This document shows, piece by piece, positions 51,828 to 60,551 of a stretch of 64,000 nucleotides of DNA. Below the pieces are notes generated by a model. It was not told where the DNA came from and searched no databases. It saw only the letters and a list, made by a program, of their open reading frames with translations. Position 1 is the first letter of the stretch, and every line of letters begins with the position of its first letter. The position numbers and the translations under genes were made by a program. The DNA is from Chloroflexaceae bacterium (GTDB taxonomy: Bacteria; Chloroflexota; Chloroflexia; Chloroflexales; Chloroflexaceae), in NCBI GenBank assembly GCA_028282325.1, contig JANQID010000107.1, positions 1-64,000 of the forward strand. The letters run 5' to 3'.

Positions 51828-53258
51828 ATGTTGCCCGCTCCAGTATCTCATATGAAGCCGATTGTAGTAGAGACCGCGATGAAATTTCAACCTTACGGGC
51901 TACACAATTTTCGCGCCATTCCCCAAATCGAGCGCCTTTCTGAAGCGCAGAAACATAACATAGAGGTTGTTGGACATGTGCTGCCGTTTCGTACAAATAA
52001 TTATGTCATTCAAGAATTGATCGATTGGGACAATGTTCCTGATGATCCAATTTTCACCCTGACCTTTCCCCAGCGCGGTATGCTCAAATCCTATCATTTC
52101 AATCTGGTGGCCGATGCGCTCAAACGAGGCGTAGAACGCGCCGAGCTTGCTGAAATCGTGAATCGCATTCGCTGGGAGCTCAATCCCCACCCTGCAGGCC
52201 AGATCGAGCATAACGTGCCCACATTGAACGGCAAGCGACTCAATGGATTTCAGCATAAATATCGTCAGACAGTGCTCTTCTTCCCCAATAAGGGCCAGAC
52301 CTGCCACGCCTTTTGCACATTCTGCTTCCGCTGGCCGCAGTTTGTCGGCTTCGACGATATCCACTTTGCAAGCCGGGAAGCCGAGACGCTGGTCAGTTAT
52401 GTGCGGGCGCATCCCGAAGTTTCCGATGTGCTCTTTACCGGCGGCGATCCGATGATTATGCGCACCCGTAGCTTCGCGACATACATCAATGCGCTGCTTG
52501 ACGCCGATTTGCCCAACCTACACACCATCCGCATCGGCACCAAGACGCTGGGCTATTGGCCCTATCGATATGTGAGCGATCCCGACGCCGATGAGTTGCT
52601 CCGTTTGTTTGAGCGCATTGTTCAACACGGATTGCATCTGGCGATAATGGCGCATTTTAGCCATCCGGTTGAACTAAGCACGCCGGCGGTGCAGGAGGCG
52701 ATTCGGCGCATTCGCAGCACGGGCGCGCAGATCCGCACGCAGTCGCCGATTCTGCACCACATCAACGCCAGCGCCGCGATCTGGGCCGAGATGTGGAAAG
52801 AGCAAGTGCGCCAGGGGTTAATCCCTTACTATATGTTTGTAGCCCGTGACACTGGGTCGCAACACTTCTTCGAGATCCCGCTGGCAAAAGCATGGAATAT
52901 CTATCAGGAGGCGTATCAGCAGGTAAGCGGCATCTGCCGCACTGTGCGCGGACCGAGCATGTCATGCCATCCGGGCAAAGTGCAAATCTTGGGCGTCAGC
53001 GATATAGCCGGACAGCAAGTGTTCGTATTGCAGATGTTGCAGGGGCGCAATCCAGACTGGGTTCGGCGACCGTTTTTCGCCCGCTTTGATGAGGTTGCTA
53101 CCTGGTTCGACGACCTACGGCCTGCGTTCGACGAAAAGGAGTTTTTCTTCAGTCGCGAGCTGGAGGAGATGAGCGCGTTGAGTTGTCCCCTCAACATTCC
53201 GCCGGACCTGGCGCAACCATTTGCCAGCAAGCCCGAATCGACCTGGATCTCGGCGTAG
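51828..53258 (+). CDS. KamA-family radical SAM protein
   Basis: 476 residues from the ATG at 51828 (GAGGAGG). The radical SAM cluster motif is C159-x3-C163-x2-C166 (GQTCHAFCTFCFRW). FTGGDPMIM is the SAM-binding GGE/GGD-type loop, and SCHPGKVQILG supplies a Lys in the place of the PLP lysine of lysine 2,3-aminomutase. The N-terminal region (FTLTFPQRGMLKSYHF) differs from classic KamA. Probably an aminomutase-type enzyme on lysine, glutamate or a related substrate; the exact activity is unknown. Terminated by a good hairpin. Confidence 0.88.
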   Translation: MLPAPVSHMKPIVVETAMKFQPYGLHNFRAIPQIERLSEAQKHNIEVVGHVLPFRTNNYVIQELIDWDNVPDDPIFTLTFPQRGMLKSYHFNLVADALKRGVERAELAEIVNRIRWELNPHPAGQIEHNVPTLNGKRLNGFQHKYRQTVLFFPNKGQTCHAFCTFCFRWPQFVGFDDIHFASREAETLVSYVRAHPEVSDVLFTGGDPMIMRTRSFATYINALLDADLPNLHTIRIGTKTLGYWPYRYVSDPDADELLRLFERIVQHGLHLAIMAHFSHPVELSTPAVQEAIRRIRSTGAQIRTQSPILHHINASAAIWAEMWKEQVRQGLIPYYMFVARDTGSQHFFEIPLAKAWNIYQEAYQQVSGICRTVRGPSMSCHPGKVQILGVSDIAGQQVFVLQMLQGRNPDWVRRPFFARFDEVATWFDDLRPAFDEKEFFFSRELEEMSALSCPLNIPPDLAQPFASKPESTWISA

Positions 53259-53296
53259 TCGTTCCTAGAACGCCGCAGCAATAAACACGGTTTGAA

Positions 53297-53325
53297 GACG
53301 GGCAGTCCGGCAAGGACTGCCCGTC
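53297..53325 (+). terminator. Intrinsic terminator after the kamA-like gene
   Basis: GACGGGCAGTCC-GGCAA-GGACTGCCCGTC is a 12-bp perfect stem with 5-nt loop, followed by CTCTTTCATCTTTCTTTC. It lies 39 bp after the stop, between two convergent genes. Confidence 0.85.
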
Positions 53326-53341
53326 CTCTTTCATCTTTCTT

Positions 53342-54988
53342 TCACCTGGTCATCCTATCCGAACCGGTAGGATCGGTACAAGCGGCATCCCGCCAGCCGG
53401 CCCGCCATGTTCGACGCAGATCATGCATCACGACACGCGCAACGTTCATCCCGCCGGCCCCGAACACGCCGCCGCCCGGATGCGTACCCGCGCCGGTCAA
53501 ATAGAGCCCGCGTATCGGCGTGCGATAGCCGGCCAATTCGGGCAACGGACGAAAGAAGAACATCTGGTCCAGGTTCATCTCGACATGCATCACGTTGCCG
53601 TTCACTAACCCGATGCGGCGCTCCAGATCCAACGGCGTCTGCACAAAACGTTCGCCGATTGCGCCGCGCATATTGGGGGCGTAGCGATATAGCACGTCGA
53701 GAATGCTGTCGGCGACGCGATCACCAATGACGTCCCAGTGTTGTCCATTTGCCAGGTGATAGGAAAAATACTGCGCCCAGAGAAAGATCGTGTGTCGATC
53801 TGGCGGGGCCATATCGGGATCGATGGCGCTGAAGGTCATTGCCAGTACCGCCGGATCGCTCGCCGGCAAGCCGCGTCGATAATCGTCATACGCGCGGCGA
53901 ACGTGTTCCATTGTCGGCGCCAGCAGTTGCAACCCATAATGGCTGGCGTGCGGCGTCCCTCCACTTGGCGCGGCAATGTAGTCGGGGAGCGCGCTGGCCG
54001 TACAACGCACTGCCATACCGAAGCCGTCGCCGACCCGGACATGTCGCAGGCGTTGGCGAAACACGGCGGGAAGTTGGTCTGGCTCGACCAGGTGTAACAA
54101 TGTTGTCAGGACGTGCGCGTTTGAAACGACCGTCGGCGCGCTGTAGCGCTCGCCATCCTCGGTCTCGATGCCGCAAACTCTGCCGCCACGGGCGATAATC
54201 GTTTTCACCGGCGCGTCGAGTATCACGTCGCCGCCAAAGCTGGTCAATGCGCGGGCCAGCGCCTGAGTGAGCATGCCGCTGCCGCCGCGGGGATGTTTGG
54301 CGCCGCTGGCGTGGAGCATCGCGTGCCAGCCGAAAAAATCTCCCGTGCCGATCTCGTCGGGCGGCGGGCCGCTTTGCGCCGCCAGCCAGGTCATCGCCGC
54401 CCGCATCGCCTCGCTGGCGAACGTCTCGCGAATGTGCCGACCATAGCTGGTAAGCAGTCGCCGCGCCGCTTCATAGACGCCGCGCGATCCGGCGGGCAGG
54501 CGGGGCAAGCTTGCGGCAACCTTGCCGAACAGTCGCAACGCTGAAGGCGGATGCAGAAAAGCGTCGAACACAGCCTCGTTGATTGGTTGCCAGAAGGCGA
54601 CGAATTGACGGTAGGCCTCGGCATCACGCGGACAGATGCGTTCGATGCTGGCGCATGTGCGATCAACGTCTCGATACAAGCTGATCGCACCGCTGCCGTC
54701 GGGCAAGGGATAGAACGCATAGGGATCCATATCGATGTATTCCAGCCCAAAGCACGCAAGCTGGAGATCACGCACAATCGGCGTGAGATGGATCATAATA
54801 TGGGTTGATGATCCTGTATCGATACGATAGCCAGGAAAAATCTCCTCGGTACAGACCGCCCCGCCAACGATCCCACGGCGCTCCAACACCAGCACACGAT
54901 ACCCGGCGCGAGCCAGGTATCCGGCGCACACCAGACCGTTGTGCCCGCCGCCGACAACAATCACGTCATAGTCTGGAGAAAGGGACAT
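53342..54988 (-). CDS. CrtI/PYROXD2-like FAD-dependent oxidoreductase
   Basis: 548 residues from the ATG at 54988 (AGGAG 9 bp upstream); a TTG eight codons earlier overlaps that ribosome site. The FAD-binding motif is DVIVVGGGHNGLVCAGYLAR and the adjacent LERRGIVGGAVCTEEIFPGY is typical of phytoene desaturase-like enzymes. The end (YLTGAGTHPGGGVFGAGGMN) is the FAD-contact motif. It belongs to the CrtI/PYROXD2 group. Carotenoid desaturation is possible in this organism, but PYROXD2-like members often have other unknown substrates, and no other crt gene is near. Confidence 0.88.
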   Translation of the reverse strand: MSLSPDYDVIVVGGGHNGLVCAGYLARAGYRVLVLERRGIVGGAVCTEEIFPGYRIDTGSSTHIMIHLTPIVRDLQLACFGLEYIDMDPYAFYPLPDGSGAISLYRDVDRTCASIERICPRDAEAYRQFVAFWQPINEAVFDAFLHPPSALRLFGKVAASLPRLPAGSRGVYEAARRLLTSYGRHIRETFASEAMRAAMTWLAAQSGPPPDEIGTGDFFGWHAMLHASGAKHPRGGSGMLTQALARALTSFGGDVILDAPVKTIIARGGRVCGIETEDGERYSAPTVVSNAHVLTTLLHLVEPDQLPAVFRQRLRHVRVGDGFGMAVRCTASALPDYIAAPSGGTPHASHYGLQLLAPTMEHVRRAYDDYRRGLPASDPAVLAMTFSAIDPDMAPPDRHTIFLWAQYFSYHLANGQHWDVIGDRVADSILDVLYRYAPNMRGAIGERFVQTPLDLERRIGLVNGNVMHVEMNLDQMFFFRPLPELAGYRTPIRGLYLTGAGTHPGGGVFGAGGMNVARVVMHDLRRTWRAGWRDAACTDPTGSDRMTR

Positions 54989-55032
54989 ACCAGGCTGCTC
55001 CTGATTCTGCAATGAGCTTTGCAGATGGGGAA

Positions 55033-55176
55033 GCTACCAAACGATGATACCCAATGCCGCAAGTCACCCTGAACGGAGCCGCCGGCAGCGTGAAGGGTCT
55101 CGGCGTTGGGGGAATCTGCGATTCTTCGCTGCGCTCAGAATGATCCCATGCGGTGTCTCCCACATTGTTTGGTAGC
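55033..55176. mobile_element. Foldback MITE-like element, copy 6
   Basis: Left end GCTACCAAACGATGATACCC, right end ATTGTTTGGTAGC. Interior CACCCTGAACGGAGCCGCC, GAAGGGTCTCGGCGTTGGGG and GATTCTTCGCTGCGCTCAG. Only about 130 bp separate it from copy 7, in the same orientation. Confidence 0.85.
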
Positions 55177-55300
55177 TAGCAGGGCATCATACCATAAACC
55201 CGCCAGATGCGGCGATGCACAATATGAGAGACTGTCTGAAAAAACCGGGCCAGTCTCACAGCCGGCATACCATTGAACGTCCGAGTGCAATGTCCGGCGA

Positions 55301-55459
55301 AGACTGCTCCAAACGATGCTCCCCATGCCGCATGTCACCCTGACCCTGAGCGCAGCGAAGGGGAAGGGTCTCGGCGTTGGGGGAATCTGAGATTCTTCGC
55401 TGCGCTCAGAATGACACTATGCGGTGTCTACAATATTGTTTGGTAGACTGCTCCAAACG
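55301..55459. mobile_element. Foldback MITE-like element, copy 7, with 15-bp flanking direct repeat
   Basis: Left end CTCCAAACGATGC, right end ATTGTTTGGTAG. The 15-bp sequence AGACTGCTCCAAACG occurs at 55301-55315 and again at 55445-55459, overlapping both ends. This could be a target duplication, or a recombination scar in which part of the terminal repeat was copied. Confidence 0.8.
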
Positions 55460-55562
55460 TTGTTATGGAAGACTCTGCTTTCTGTCACCATCCAGACAGG
55501 TTCTGAGGCTTTTGCGAAACCTGAAAAGCTGCATCGAAACGGCTTGTCGGGTATGCCGGCTG

Positions 55563-56261
55563 CTAGAGGTTTGAAGACAGCGGTTCGACGGAGCGGGGAT
55601 AGGTGCGCATATGATCCAGGATCGCATCCAGGGTCATCGCGTCGAGCGATTGAAGCAGCAGATCCGCGTCGGGAAGTTTGAGCAAGCGCGAGACGCTGCC
55701 GGGAACCACTACGCAACGCATTCCGGCGGCACGAGCGGCGATGATTCCGTTCGGCGAGTCTTCAAACACCAGGCAAGCGCCCGCTTCGACGTGCATACAC
55801 TCCGCCGCCCGAAGGAATAAATCCGGCGCGGGCTTGGTCTGCGCTACATCTTCAGCGGTGCAAACGCAGACAAACCGCTCGTAGATGCCGTGTTGACGGA
55901 GCCAGCCTTCGACCCACCAGCGGTGATTGCTGGAGGCGATCGCGCACAGCAGATCCATCGCCTCGGCCTGATCGAGGATTGCGCTGACGCCGGGCAGCAA
56001 AGGTTGGCTGGCGCTCAGTTGCCGTTTAATTTCCAGACGCCGAGCGGCGGCTTGTGCAGCATCGAAGGCGTGTTCCGCATCGAGCAACGAAGCAAGATGA
56101 TCCAATCCATTAAAGCCATGCCGGGAACCCAGGGCATCCTGCCAGAGTTCTATCGGAAACGAACGCTCGTACTCGGCGTACAACATCTGCCAACTCTGGA
56201 GAGCCGGCGTTTCGGTATCGACAATCAAGCCGTCAAAGTCAAAAATCAGCGCATTGATCAT
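55563..56261 (-). CDS. HAD-superfamily hydrolase (beta-phosphoglucomutase/phosphatase-like)
   Basis: 232 residues from the ATG at 56261, whose ATGA overlaps the stop of the ABC ATPase gene. Motif I is LIFDFDGLIVDTE (nucleophile Asp and general acid Asp), motif II the S in CAIASSNHRWW, motif III K in QTKPAPDLF, and motif IV VFEDSPNGIIAA. A helical cap lies between motifs I and II (subclass I). Likely a phosphatase or phosphomutase on a sugar phosphate. The coupling to an ABC ATPase gene is not functionally obvious. Confidence 0.92.
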   Translation of the reverse strand: MINALIFDFDGLIVDTETPALQSWQMLYAEYERSFPIELWQDALGSRHGFNGLDHLASLLDAEHAFDAAQAAARRLEIKRQLSASQPLLPGVSAILDQAEAMDLLCAIASSNHRWWVEGWLRQHGIYERFVCVCTAEDVAQTKPAPDLFLRAAECMHVEAGACLVFEDSPNGIIAARAAGMRCVVVPGSVSRLLKLPDADLLLQSLDAMTLDAILDHMRTYPRSVEPLSSNL

Positions 56262-57031
56262 ATAGCTGTATTGCTCATCTGGTGTTGTATTGGCGGCGTT
56301 CCCCTGTCCGTGTTTGCGATTTCGCCCTCCCACTCGTCGCGCAACTCGATCCGCTGCACCTGGCCGTCGAGCAAGCGCACGATCCGATCGGCATATCGCG
56401 CCACGTTCATATCGTGCGTCACCAGCAGCAAGGTCAGCCCTTCCTCACGAATGAGTCGTTGAAGCAGACTCATAATCTCTCGACCGGTGGCGCTGTCCAG
56501 GTTGCCGGTTGGTTCATCGGCCAGAATGAGCTTGGGATGGTTGGCAAGGGCGCGGGCGATAGCGACGCGTTGTTGTTCGCCGCCGCTCAGTTCTGAAGGT
56601 CGATGGCCGGCACGGGAATGCAGACCGAGTTGCTCAAGCAGCGCCAGTGATCGCGTTCGGCGCTCGCTGCGCGGCAATTGCTGGAGCATCAACGGCACTT
56701 CCACATTTTCAACGGCATTGTACACCGGCATCAAATTGAAATTCTGAAATACAAAACCCAGGGCGTTGCGTCGGTAATCGACCAGTTGCCGGTCGCTGCT
56801 GCGCCCCAGATCGAGGCCATCAACCCAGATCTCGCCTTCTGTGGGGCGAACAAGGCCGCCTACAAGGTGGAGCAGAGTCGATTTGCCGCTGCCGCTTGGG
56901 CCTACCAGCGAGACAAACTCACCGCGCTCAATCTCCAGATTGACGCCGCGCAGCGCATCGACGTACATCTTGCCCATTTGATAACGCCGCGATAATTGTA
57001 CTGCGCAAATGAGGGGTGTAGTATCAGGCAT
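56258..57031 (-). CDS. ABC transporter ATP-binding protein (LolD/MacB type)
   Basis: 257 residues. Walker [18 protein letters not shown]-loop, signature [15 protein letters not shown], Walker [14 protein letters not shown] and the H-loop VTHDMNVA are intact. NLDS after the Walker B and the signature form place it in the LolCDE/MacB/FtsE group, which usually pairs with FtsX-like permeases. No permease gene is in the window's vicinity. The upstream LolA-like lipoprotein gene, 79 bp away in the same direction, suggests a lipoprotein or envelope role. Confidence 0.93.
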   Translation of the reverse strand: MPDTTPLICAVQLSRRYQMGKMYVDALRGVNLEIERGEFVSLVGPSGSGKSTLLHLVGGLVRPTEGEIWVDGLDLGRSSDRQLVDYRRNALGFVFQNFNLMPVYNAVENVEVPLMLQQLPRSERRTRSLALLEQLGLHSRAGHRPSELSGGEQQRVAIARALANHPKLILADEPTGNLDSATGREIMSLLQRLIREEGLTLLLVTHDMNVARYADRIVRLLDGQVQRIELRDEWEGEIANTDRGTPPIQHQMSNTAI

Positions 57032-57109
57032 AATCCGGCATCAAACAAGGAGCAAGCGACGAACAGCCATGCTGCTCGCCGCTCACCGCTACTAGAAGTT
57101 GCGGCACGA

Positions 57110-58261
57110 TTACTTCAGCGACTCGGCCACTTGCAAGGCTTCATCGGCGCTCAACGTACCGGCGATGATAACCCGACGGCCGTCTTCTGTCCAACTCAAC
57201 AAGGCGCCCTGCTGATCGTCCGCGCCGGTGACCAACGTTGCGGTATGTCCGCGCACCATCACTTCCTCGACCACGCTGTCCGCTGGCGGCTGGTCGGCAT
57301 CGCCGACATCGCCGCGCCCCTGAACAACACTCAATGACACGCCCGGAGCGGCATAATTTTGGATCACGGTGTGGGTTCCGATTAGTCGCACTTCGACGAG
57401 CGTCGCGTCGTCGGGCGTAAACTCCGGTGTGAGCACCGGGAAATCGACGCTATCTTGCGCTTCATCCAATGTGGTCAAACGCGGCTGCATCTCGGCCAGC
57501 AGGTCGGCGGCTTGCAACACCTCAACACCTTCCGGCGGAGTGAACACAAAGAGCGAATCGTCCAGGCCGACGTTCATTTCAATGGATTGCACTTCAATCG
57601 TAACCTGGCCCATATCGCTGGCGTCGACATCCAACTTCAGCGGGATGGCCTGCTCTTGTTCCACCCACATCGTTGCTTCAATAATACCATCAAGCTGCAA
57701 TTGCTGCTGCGTTTCGGTCTTGGGCGTCAACTTCAGCTTCCAGGCTGCGCGTCCGGCGATTGTTTCTTCGCCGAGCACCTCGATGTCAACAGCATCCAGC
57801 CCTTGCTGCAGCATATCCTGAAACGCTTCGGTCATTCCGGTCGGATCGCCGGAAAAAGCCGAGGAATCGGGCCGGTTGGCTTTCATCTCCGCGATGTCGC
57901 CGGTTATCGCCGTTTGTTCGTAGGGGTTGTAGAGCCAGAAGATTTCGCCATCGCTGACGACCAATGAGTCGCTGAGTTTCTCCTCATCGGCGTCAATCAC
58001 GGTTGCACGCACCTTGTTGATCGGCATGCCATCGGCATCGGTCTGACCGGTCTTTTCCAGCCAGCCTTCGATGACCAGATAGCCGTCTCGTTCGTTGGTG
58101 TTGAAGTTCATTGCCACTGTGGCATGCACATCCTGCATCGAGTCGCGGGTGGCTTCCATTCGCTCGACAATCTCTTCGGCGGTAATGAGCTGCTGACCGC
58201 AAGCTCCCAGCAGAAGCGCGCCAACCAGGGCCAGGATCATAGAAAAGAGACGAAAACGCAT
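57110..58261 (-). CDS. LolA-like lipoprotein with DUF4367-like C-terminus
   Basis: 383 residues from the ATG at 58261 (AAGGAG, 6 bp). The lipobox is GALLLGACGQQ. Residues 30-235 resemble the LolA/LppX/RseB-type half-barrel (ITAEEIVERMEATRDSMQDV, GRAAWKLKLTPKT, MWVEQEQAIPLKLDV), which binds lipids or acts as a sigma-pathway sensor. The C-terminal part (VLTPEFTPDDATLVEVRL, VMVRGHTATLVTG, LLSWTEDGRRVIIAGTL) resembles DUF4367. The ECF sigma/anti-sigma pair lies upstream in the same direction, beyond a foldback element. A sensing function is possible (inference). Confidence 0.82.
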   Translation of the reverse strand: MRFRLFSMILALVGALLLGACGQQLITAEEIVERMEATRDSMQDVHATVAMNFNTNERDGYLVIEGWLEKTGQTDADGMPINKVRATVIDADEEKLSDSLVVSDGEIFWLYNPYEQTAITGDIAEMKANRPDSSAFSGDPTGMTEAFQDMLQQGLDAVDIEVLGEETIAGRAAWKLKLTPKTETQQQLQLDGIIEATMWVEQEQAIPLKLDVDASDMGQVTIEVQSIEMNVGLDDSLFVFTPPEGVEVLQAADLLAEMQPRLTTLDEAQDSVDFPVLTPEFTPDDATLVEVRLIGTHTVIQNYAAPGVSLSVVQGRGDVGDADQPPADSVVEEVMVRGHTATLVTGADDQQGALLSWTEDGRRVIIAGTLSADEALQVAESLK

Positions 58262-58433
58262 CGCTTTCTCCTTCGGGTTGCGTAGTAACAGAAACTGCTT
58301 CTTTATGATCAGTTTTGGATTGCCAATGCATACAGGATAGCAGGTATGTGTTGCTATTGCCACCCGCCGACGCAACGAAAGGGTAAACGGAATGTTACAA
58401 CATGTTACCATCGTTACGGAAACGTGTGATGAT

Positions 58434-58576
58434 GCTACCAAACGATAATGAACAGGCCGCATGTCACCCTGACCCTGAGCGCAGCGAAGGGGAAGGGTCT
58501 CGGCATCCCCGACAGCCGGGATTCTTCGCTCCGCTCAGAATGACCGCTTGCGGCAGATCCAAATTCGTTTGACAGC
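58434..58576. mobile_element. Foldback MITE-like element, copy 8
   Basis: Left end GCTACCAAACGATAATG, right end TTCGTTTGACAGC. Interior CCGCATGTCACCCTGACC, GAGCGCAGCGAAGGGGAAGG, GATTCTTCGCTCCGCTCAG. It sits between the lipoprotein and anti-sigma genes. Confidence 0.82.
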
Positions 58577-58765
58577 TATCACGTGGAAGAGATTCCGCAG
58601 GCAAGATCTGCCAGATGGACGCAGCGGTTATTCGGCTTCAGCAAGTGCAATTCCGTCACCCGCCTGATAGGTCTTTGTCGGGATGCACCAATGCTTTGGT
58701 AAAGCAAGCGAAACGGGCATGATCCGCATCACGCCCGTCTCGCAGCAGATGTTTCAACTTGTCGA

Positions 58766-59665
58766 TCAGCGTGCGGTTCGTCGTTGCCAGATCACCCAGA
58801 CCGCCAGGGCAAGGATTGCGATCACGGCGACGCCGATCACCCAACCGACGGCGCTCGTTCCAGATTGCGTAGCGTCTGTCTCGGCGGCGCGTAGTTGCGA
58901 CGCCTGCGTAGGTGCGCGCGCTGGCGTCATGACTACCGTAGAGTCGGTGGTAGCTGCGCCGACGCCGTTAGCATCTTCCGACGCTTCCATATTCACCGAC
59001 GGCGGCGCTTCGCCGTCAGCTTGCGCCCCGCTTTCCAGCCCTTCCGCCGCGGTCGGCGCTCGAGGCTCTTCAGACAGAGTAGCGCCGCCGGATGGCGCAG
59101 TCAGGGTAGCATGGCGAACCGGCTGCGGCTCCTCGGCTGCCGACTCTTCAGCAACCGCTTCTTCCAATTCGGCGTCTGCCATTGCCGTCTCCGGCACACT
59201 CGCCGCAACCGGAGGCTCGGCATCTTGCGCCACAGCTTCCGGTTCACGCACCAGCTCCGGTTGTTCCGCTCCGATCACAGTAGTGGGCGCTATTGCGATC
59301 TGGCTGTCCGACGACTGTGTGCCGAAGGACAGATTGAGCAATGCTGCGCTCACCAGAACCACCAGCACGAGACTGGCCAGGGCGCCGCCGAAGCGGGCGA
59401 ACCAGCCGAATGACCAGAACTGGCGAGTTTGAACACTCGCTGAGTTGATAGTAAACGAACGCGGCAACGCAACCGGCGCCAGATCTTGCAGTAGCTCCCT
59501 GGTGATCCGCAACTCGTCTAACTCAACCCGGAGTTGCTGTTCCAGCCGCAGACGTTGTTCAAGGTGCAGCCGCTCATCAGGCGAGAGCCGATCATCAAGA
59601 TAGGCCGAGAGCAAATCGAGATCATCATCAGAGAGCATATTCGATTGTGGAGAACGATCGGTCAT
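58766..59665 (-). CDS. Transmembrane anti-sigma factor-like protein
   Basis: 299 residues. The N-terminal 55 residues (DDDLDLLSAYLDDRLSPDER, LHLEQRLRLEQQLRVELDEL) have the shape of an anti-sigma domain, without the HxxxCxxC zinc motif. A membrane helix follows at about 95-117 (ALASLVLVVLVSAALLNLSF). The long outer part is Ala/Glu/Pro-rich. A second hydrophobic helix near the end (AVGWVIGVAVIAILALAVWV) is unusual and would put the C-terminus back in the cytosol. It lies 34 bp after the ECF sigma gene, so it should bind that sigma. Confidence 0.8.
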   Translation of the reverse strand: MTDRSPQSNMLSDDDLDLLSAYLDDRLSPDERLHLEQRLRLEQQLRVELDELRITRELLQDLAPVALPRSFTINSASVQTRQFWSFGWFARFGGALASLVLVVLVSAALLNLSFGTQSSDSQIAIAPTTVIGAEQPELVREPEAVAQDAEPPVAASVPETAMADAELEEAVAEESAAEEPQPVRHATLTAPSGGATLSEEPRAPTAAEGLESGAQADGEAPPSVNMEASEDANGVGAATTDSTVVMTPARAPTQASQLRAAETDATQSGTSAVGWVIGVAVIAILALAVWVIWQRRTAR

Positions 59666-59699
59666 CAGTTTCTGTGCATTTTATGGATGTCGCCCTGCT

Positions 59700-60314
59700 T
59701 CAGAGCGGAGAAGTTGACTCGCCTTCATGACGATAGCGTGAAGGCAACAGTTCCGTGGCCTTCAAGAAATTGCGCAGCCGCGCACGCCCGCGACTCAGGC
59801 GTGATTTCACCGTTCCCAGGTTTGCACTAGTAATGTGGGCGATTTCTTCGTAGGACATGCCCTGGATGTCACAGAGGATCACCACCGCACGTTGATCTTC
59901 AGGCAGCGTCGCTAAGCCTTGCTGAATAGCTACGCCAAGCTCGTGGCGCAAAGCAAATTCATCAGGCGCTTCACCTCGATCGGCAAGTTCGATGGGTCGG
60001 CTTTCATCGTCTGTGTCAAACGCTGCATCGAGAGATGTTGACGGACGACGCTTGCGAACCCGTAACACGTCATAACACGTATTGGTGGCAATACGCAACA
60101 TCCAGGAACGAAATGATCCGCCCCGGAAGGAGTGAATATTGCGAAACGCCGAAAGAAAGGAATCCTGCGCTGCATCGGCGGCCGAGTCCGGATCGCCGAG
60201 CATACGATAGCACAGATTATAGACCCGCCCTTCATAGAGCCGAACAAGCTGATTAAACGCTTCAACGTCGCCGCGCTGACCAGCCTGCGCCAGGCGCAAC
60301 TCTTCGTCCGCCAT
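59700..60314 (-). CDS. ECF-type RNA polymerase sigma factor
   Basis: 204 residues. Region 2: EAFNQLVRLYEGRVYNLCYR, DPDSAADAAQDSFLSAFRNI, SWMLRIATNTCYDVLR. Region 4: LPEDQRAVVILCDIQGMSYE, EIAHITSANLGTVKSRLSRG. This is an RpoE/SigW-like group IV sigma. The anti-sigma gene follows in the same transcript. No target promoters could be identified by eye. Confidence 0.95.
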   Translation of the reverse strand: MADEELRLAQAGQRGDVEAFNQLVRLYEGRVYNLCYRMLGDPDSAADAAQDSFLSAFRNIHSFRGGSFRSWMLRIATNTCYDVLRVRKRRPSTSLDAAFDTDDESRPIELADRGEAPDEFALRHELGVAIQQGLATLPEDQRAVVILCDIQGMSYEEIAHITSANLGTVKSRLSRGRARLRNFLKATELLPSRYRHEGESTSPL

Positions 60315-60371
60315 AACTCATTGCTGCCTTGTCATCCTGCAACATGGAGCTATTATAGCAGAGGCGCGGCG

Positions 60372-60551
60372 ATGTCCCGTCTTGTTCAGCGGCCATACGC
60401 CGATCCAAACAAGCGACTTATCCGCGCAAACGAGAATCTGGTTGCGATAACCCAGGATGCTTCTACACAAGAATTCCTGGCGTATAAAATGGGGAAAGCA
60501 GGAGAAAAACAGCTAGCGGAATTACAACGGCACAATGCACGCGACGCGTGA
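60372..60551 (+). CDS. Possible 59-residue protein
   Basis: The ATG at 60372 has AGAGG at 7-bp spacing and a TATTATAG about 20 bp further up. The product begins MSRLVQRPYADPNKRLIRAN and ends AEKQLAELQRHNARDA-like (GEKQLAELQRHNARDA). It is basic and helical, with no recognised family. It is divergent from the sigma gene and overlaps the 3' end of the PSD-like gene by 30 bp on the other strand, which lowers confidence. Confidence 0.35.
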   Translation: MSRLVQRPYADPNKRLIRANENLVAITQDASTQEFLAYKMGKAGEKQLAELQRHNARDA

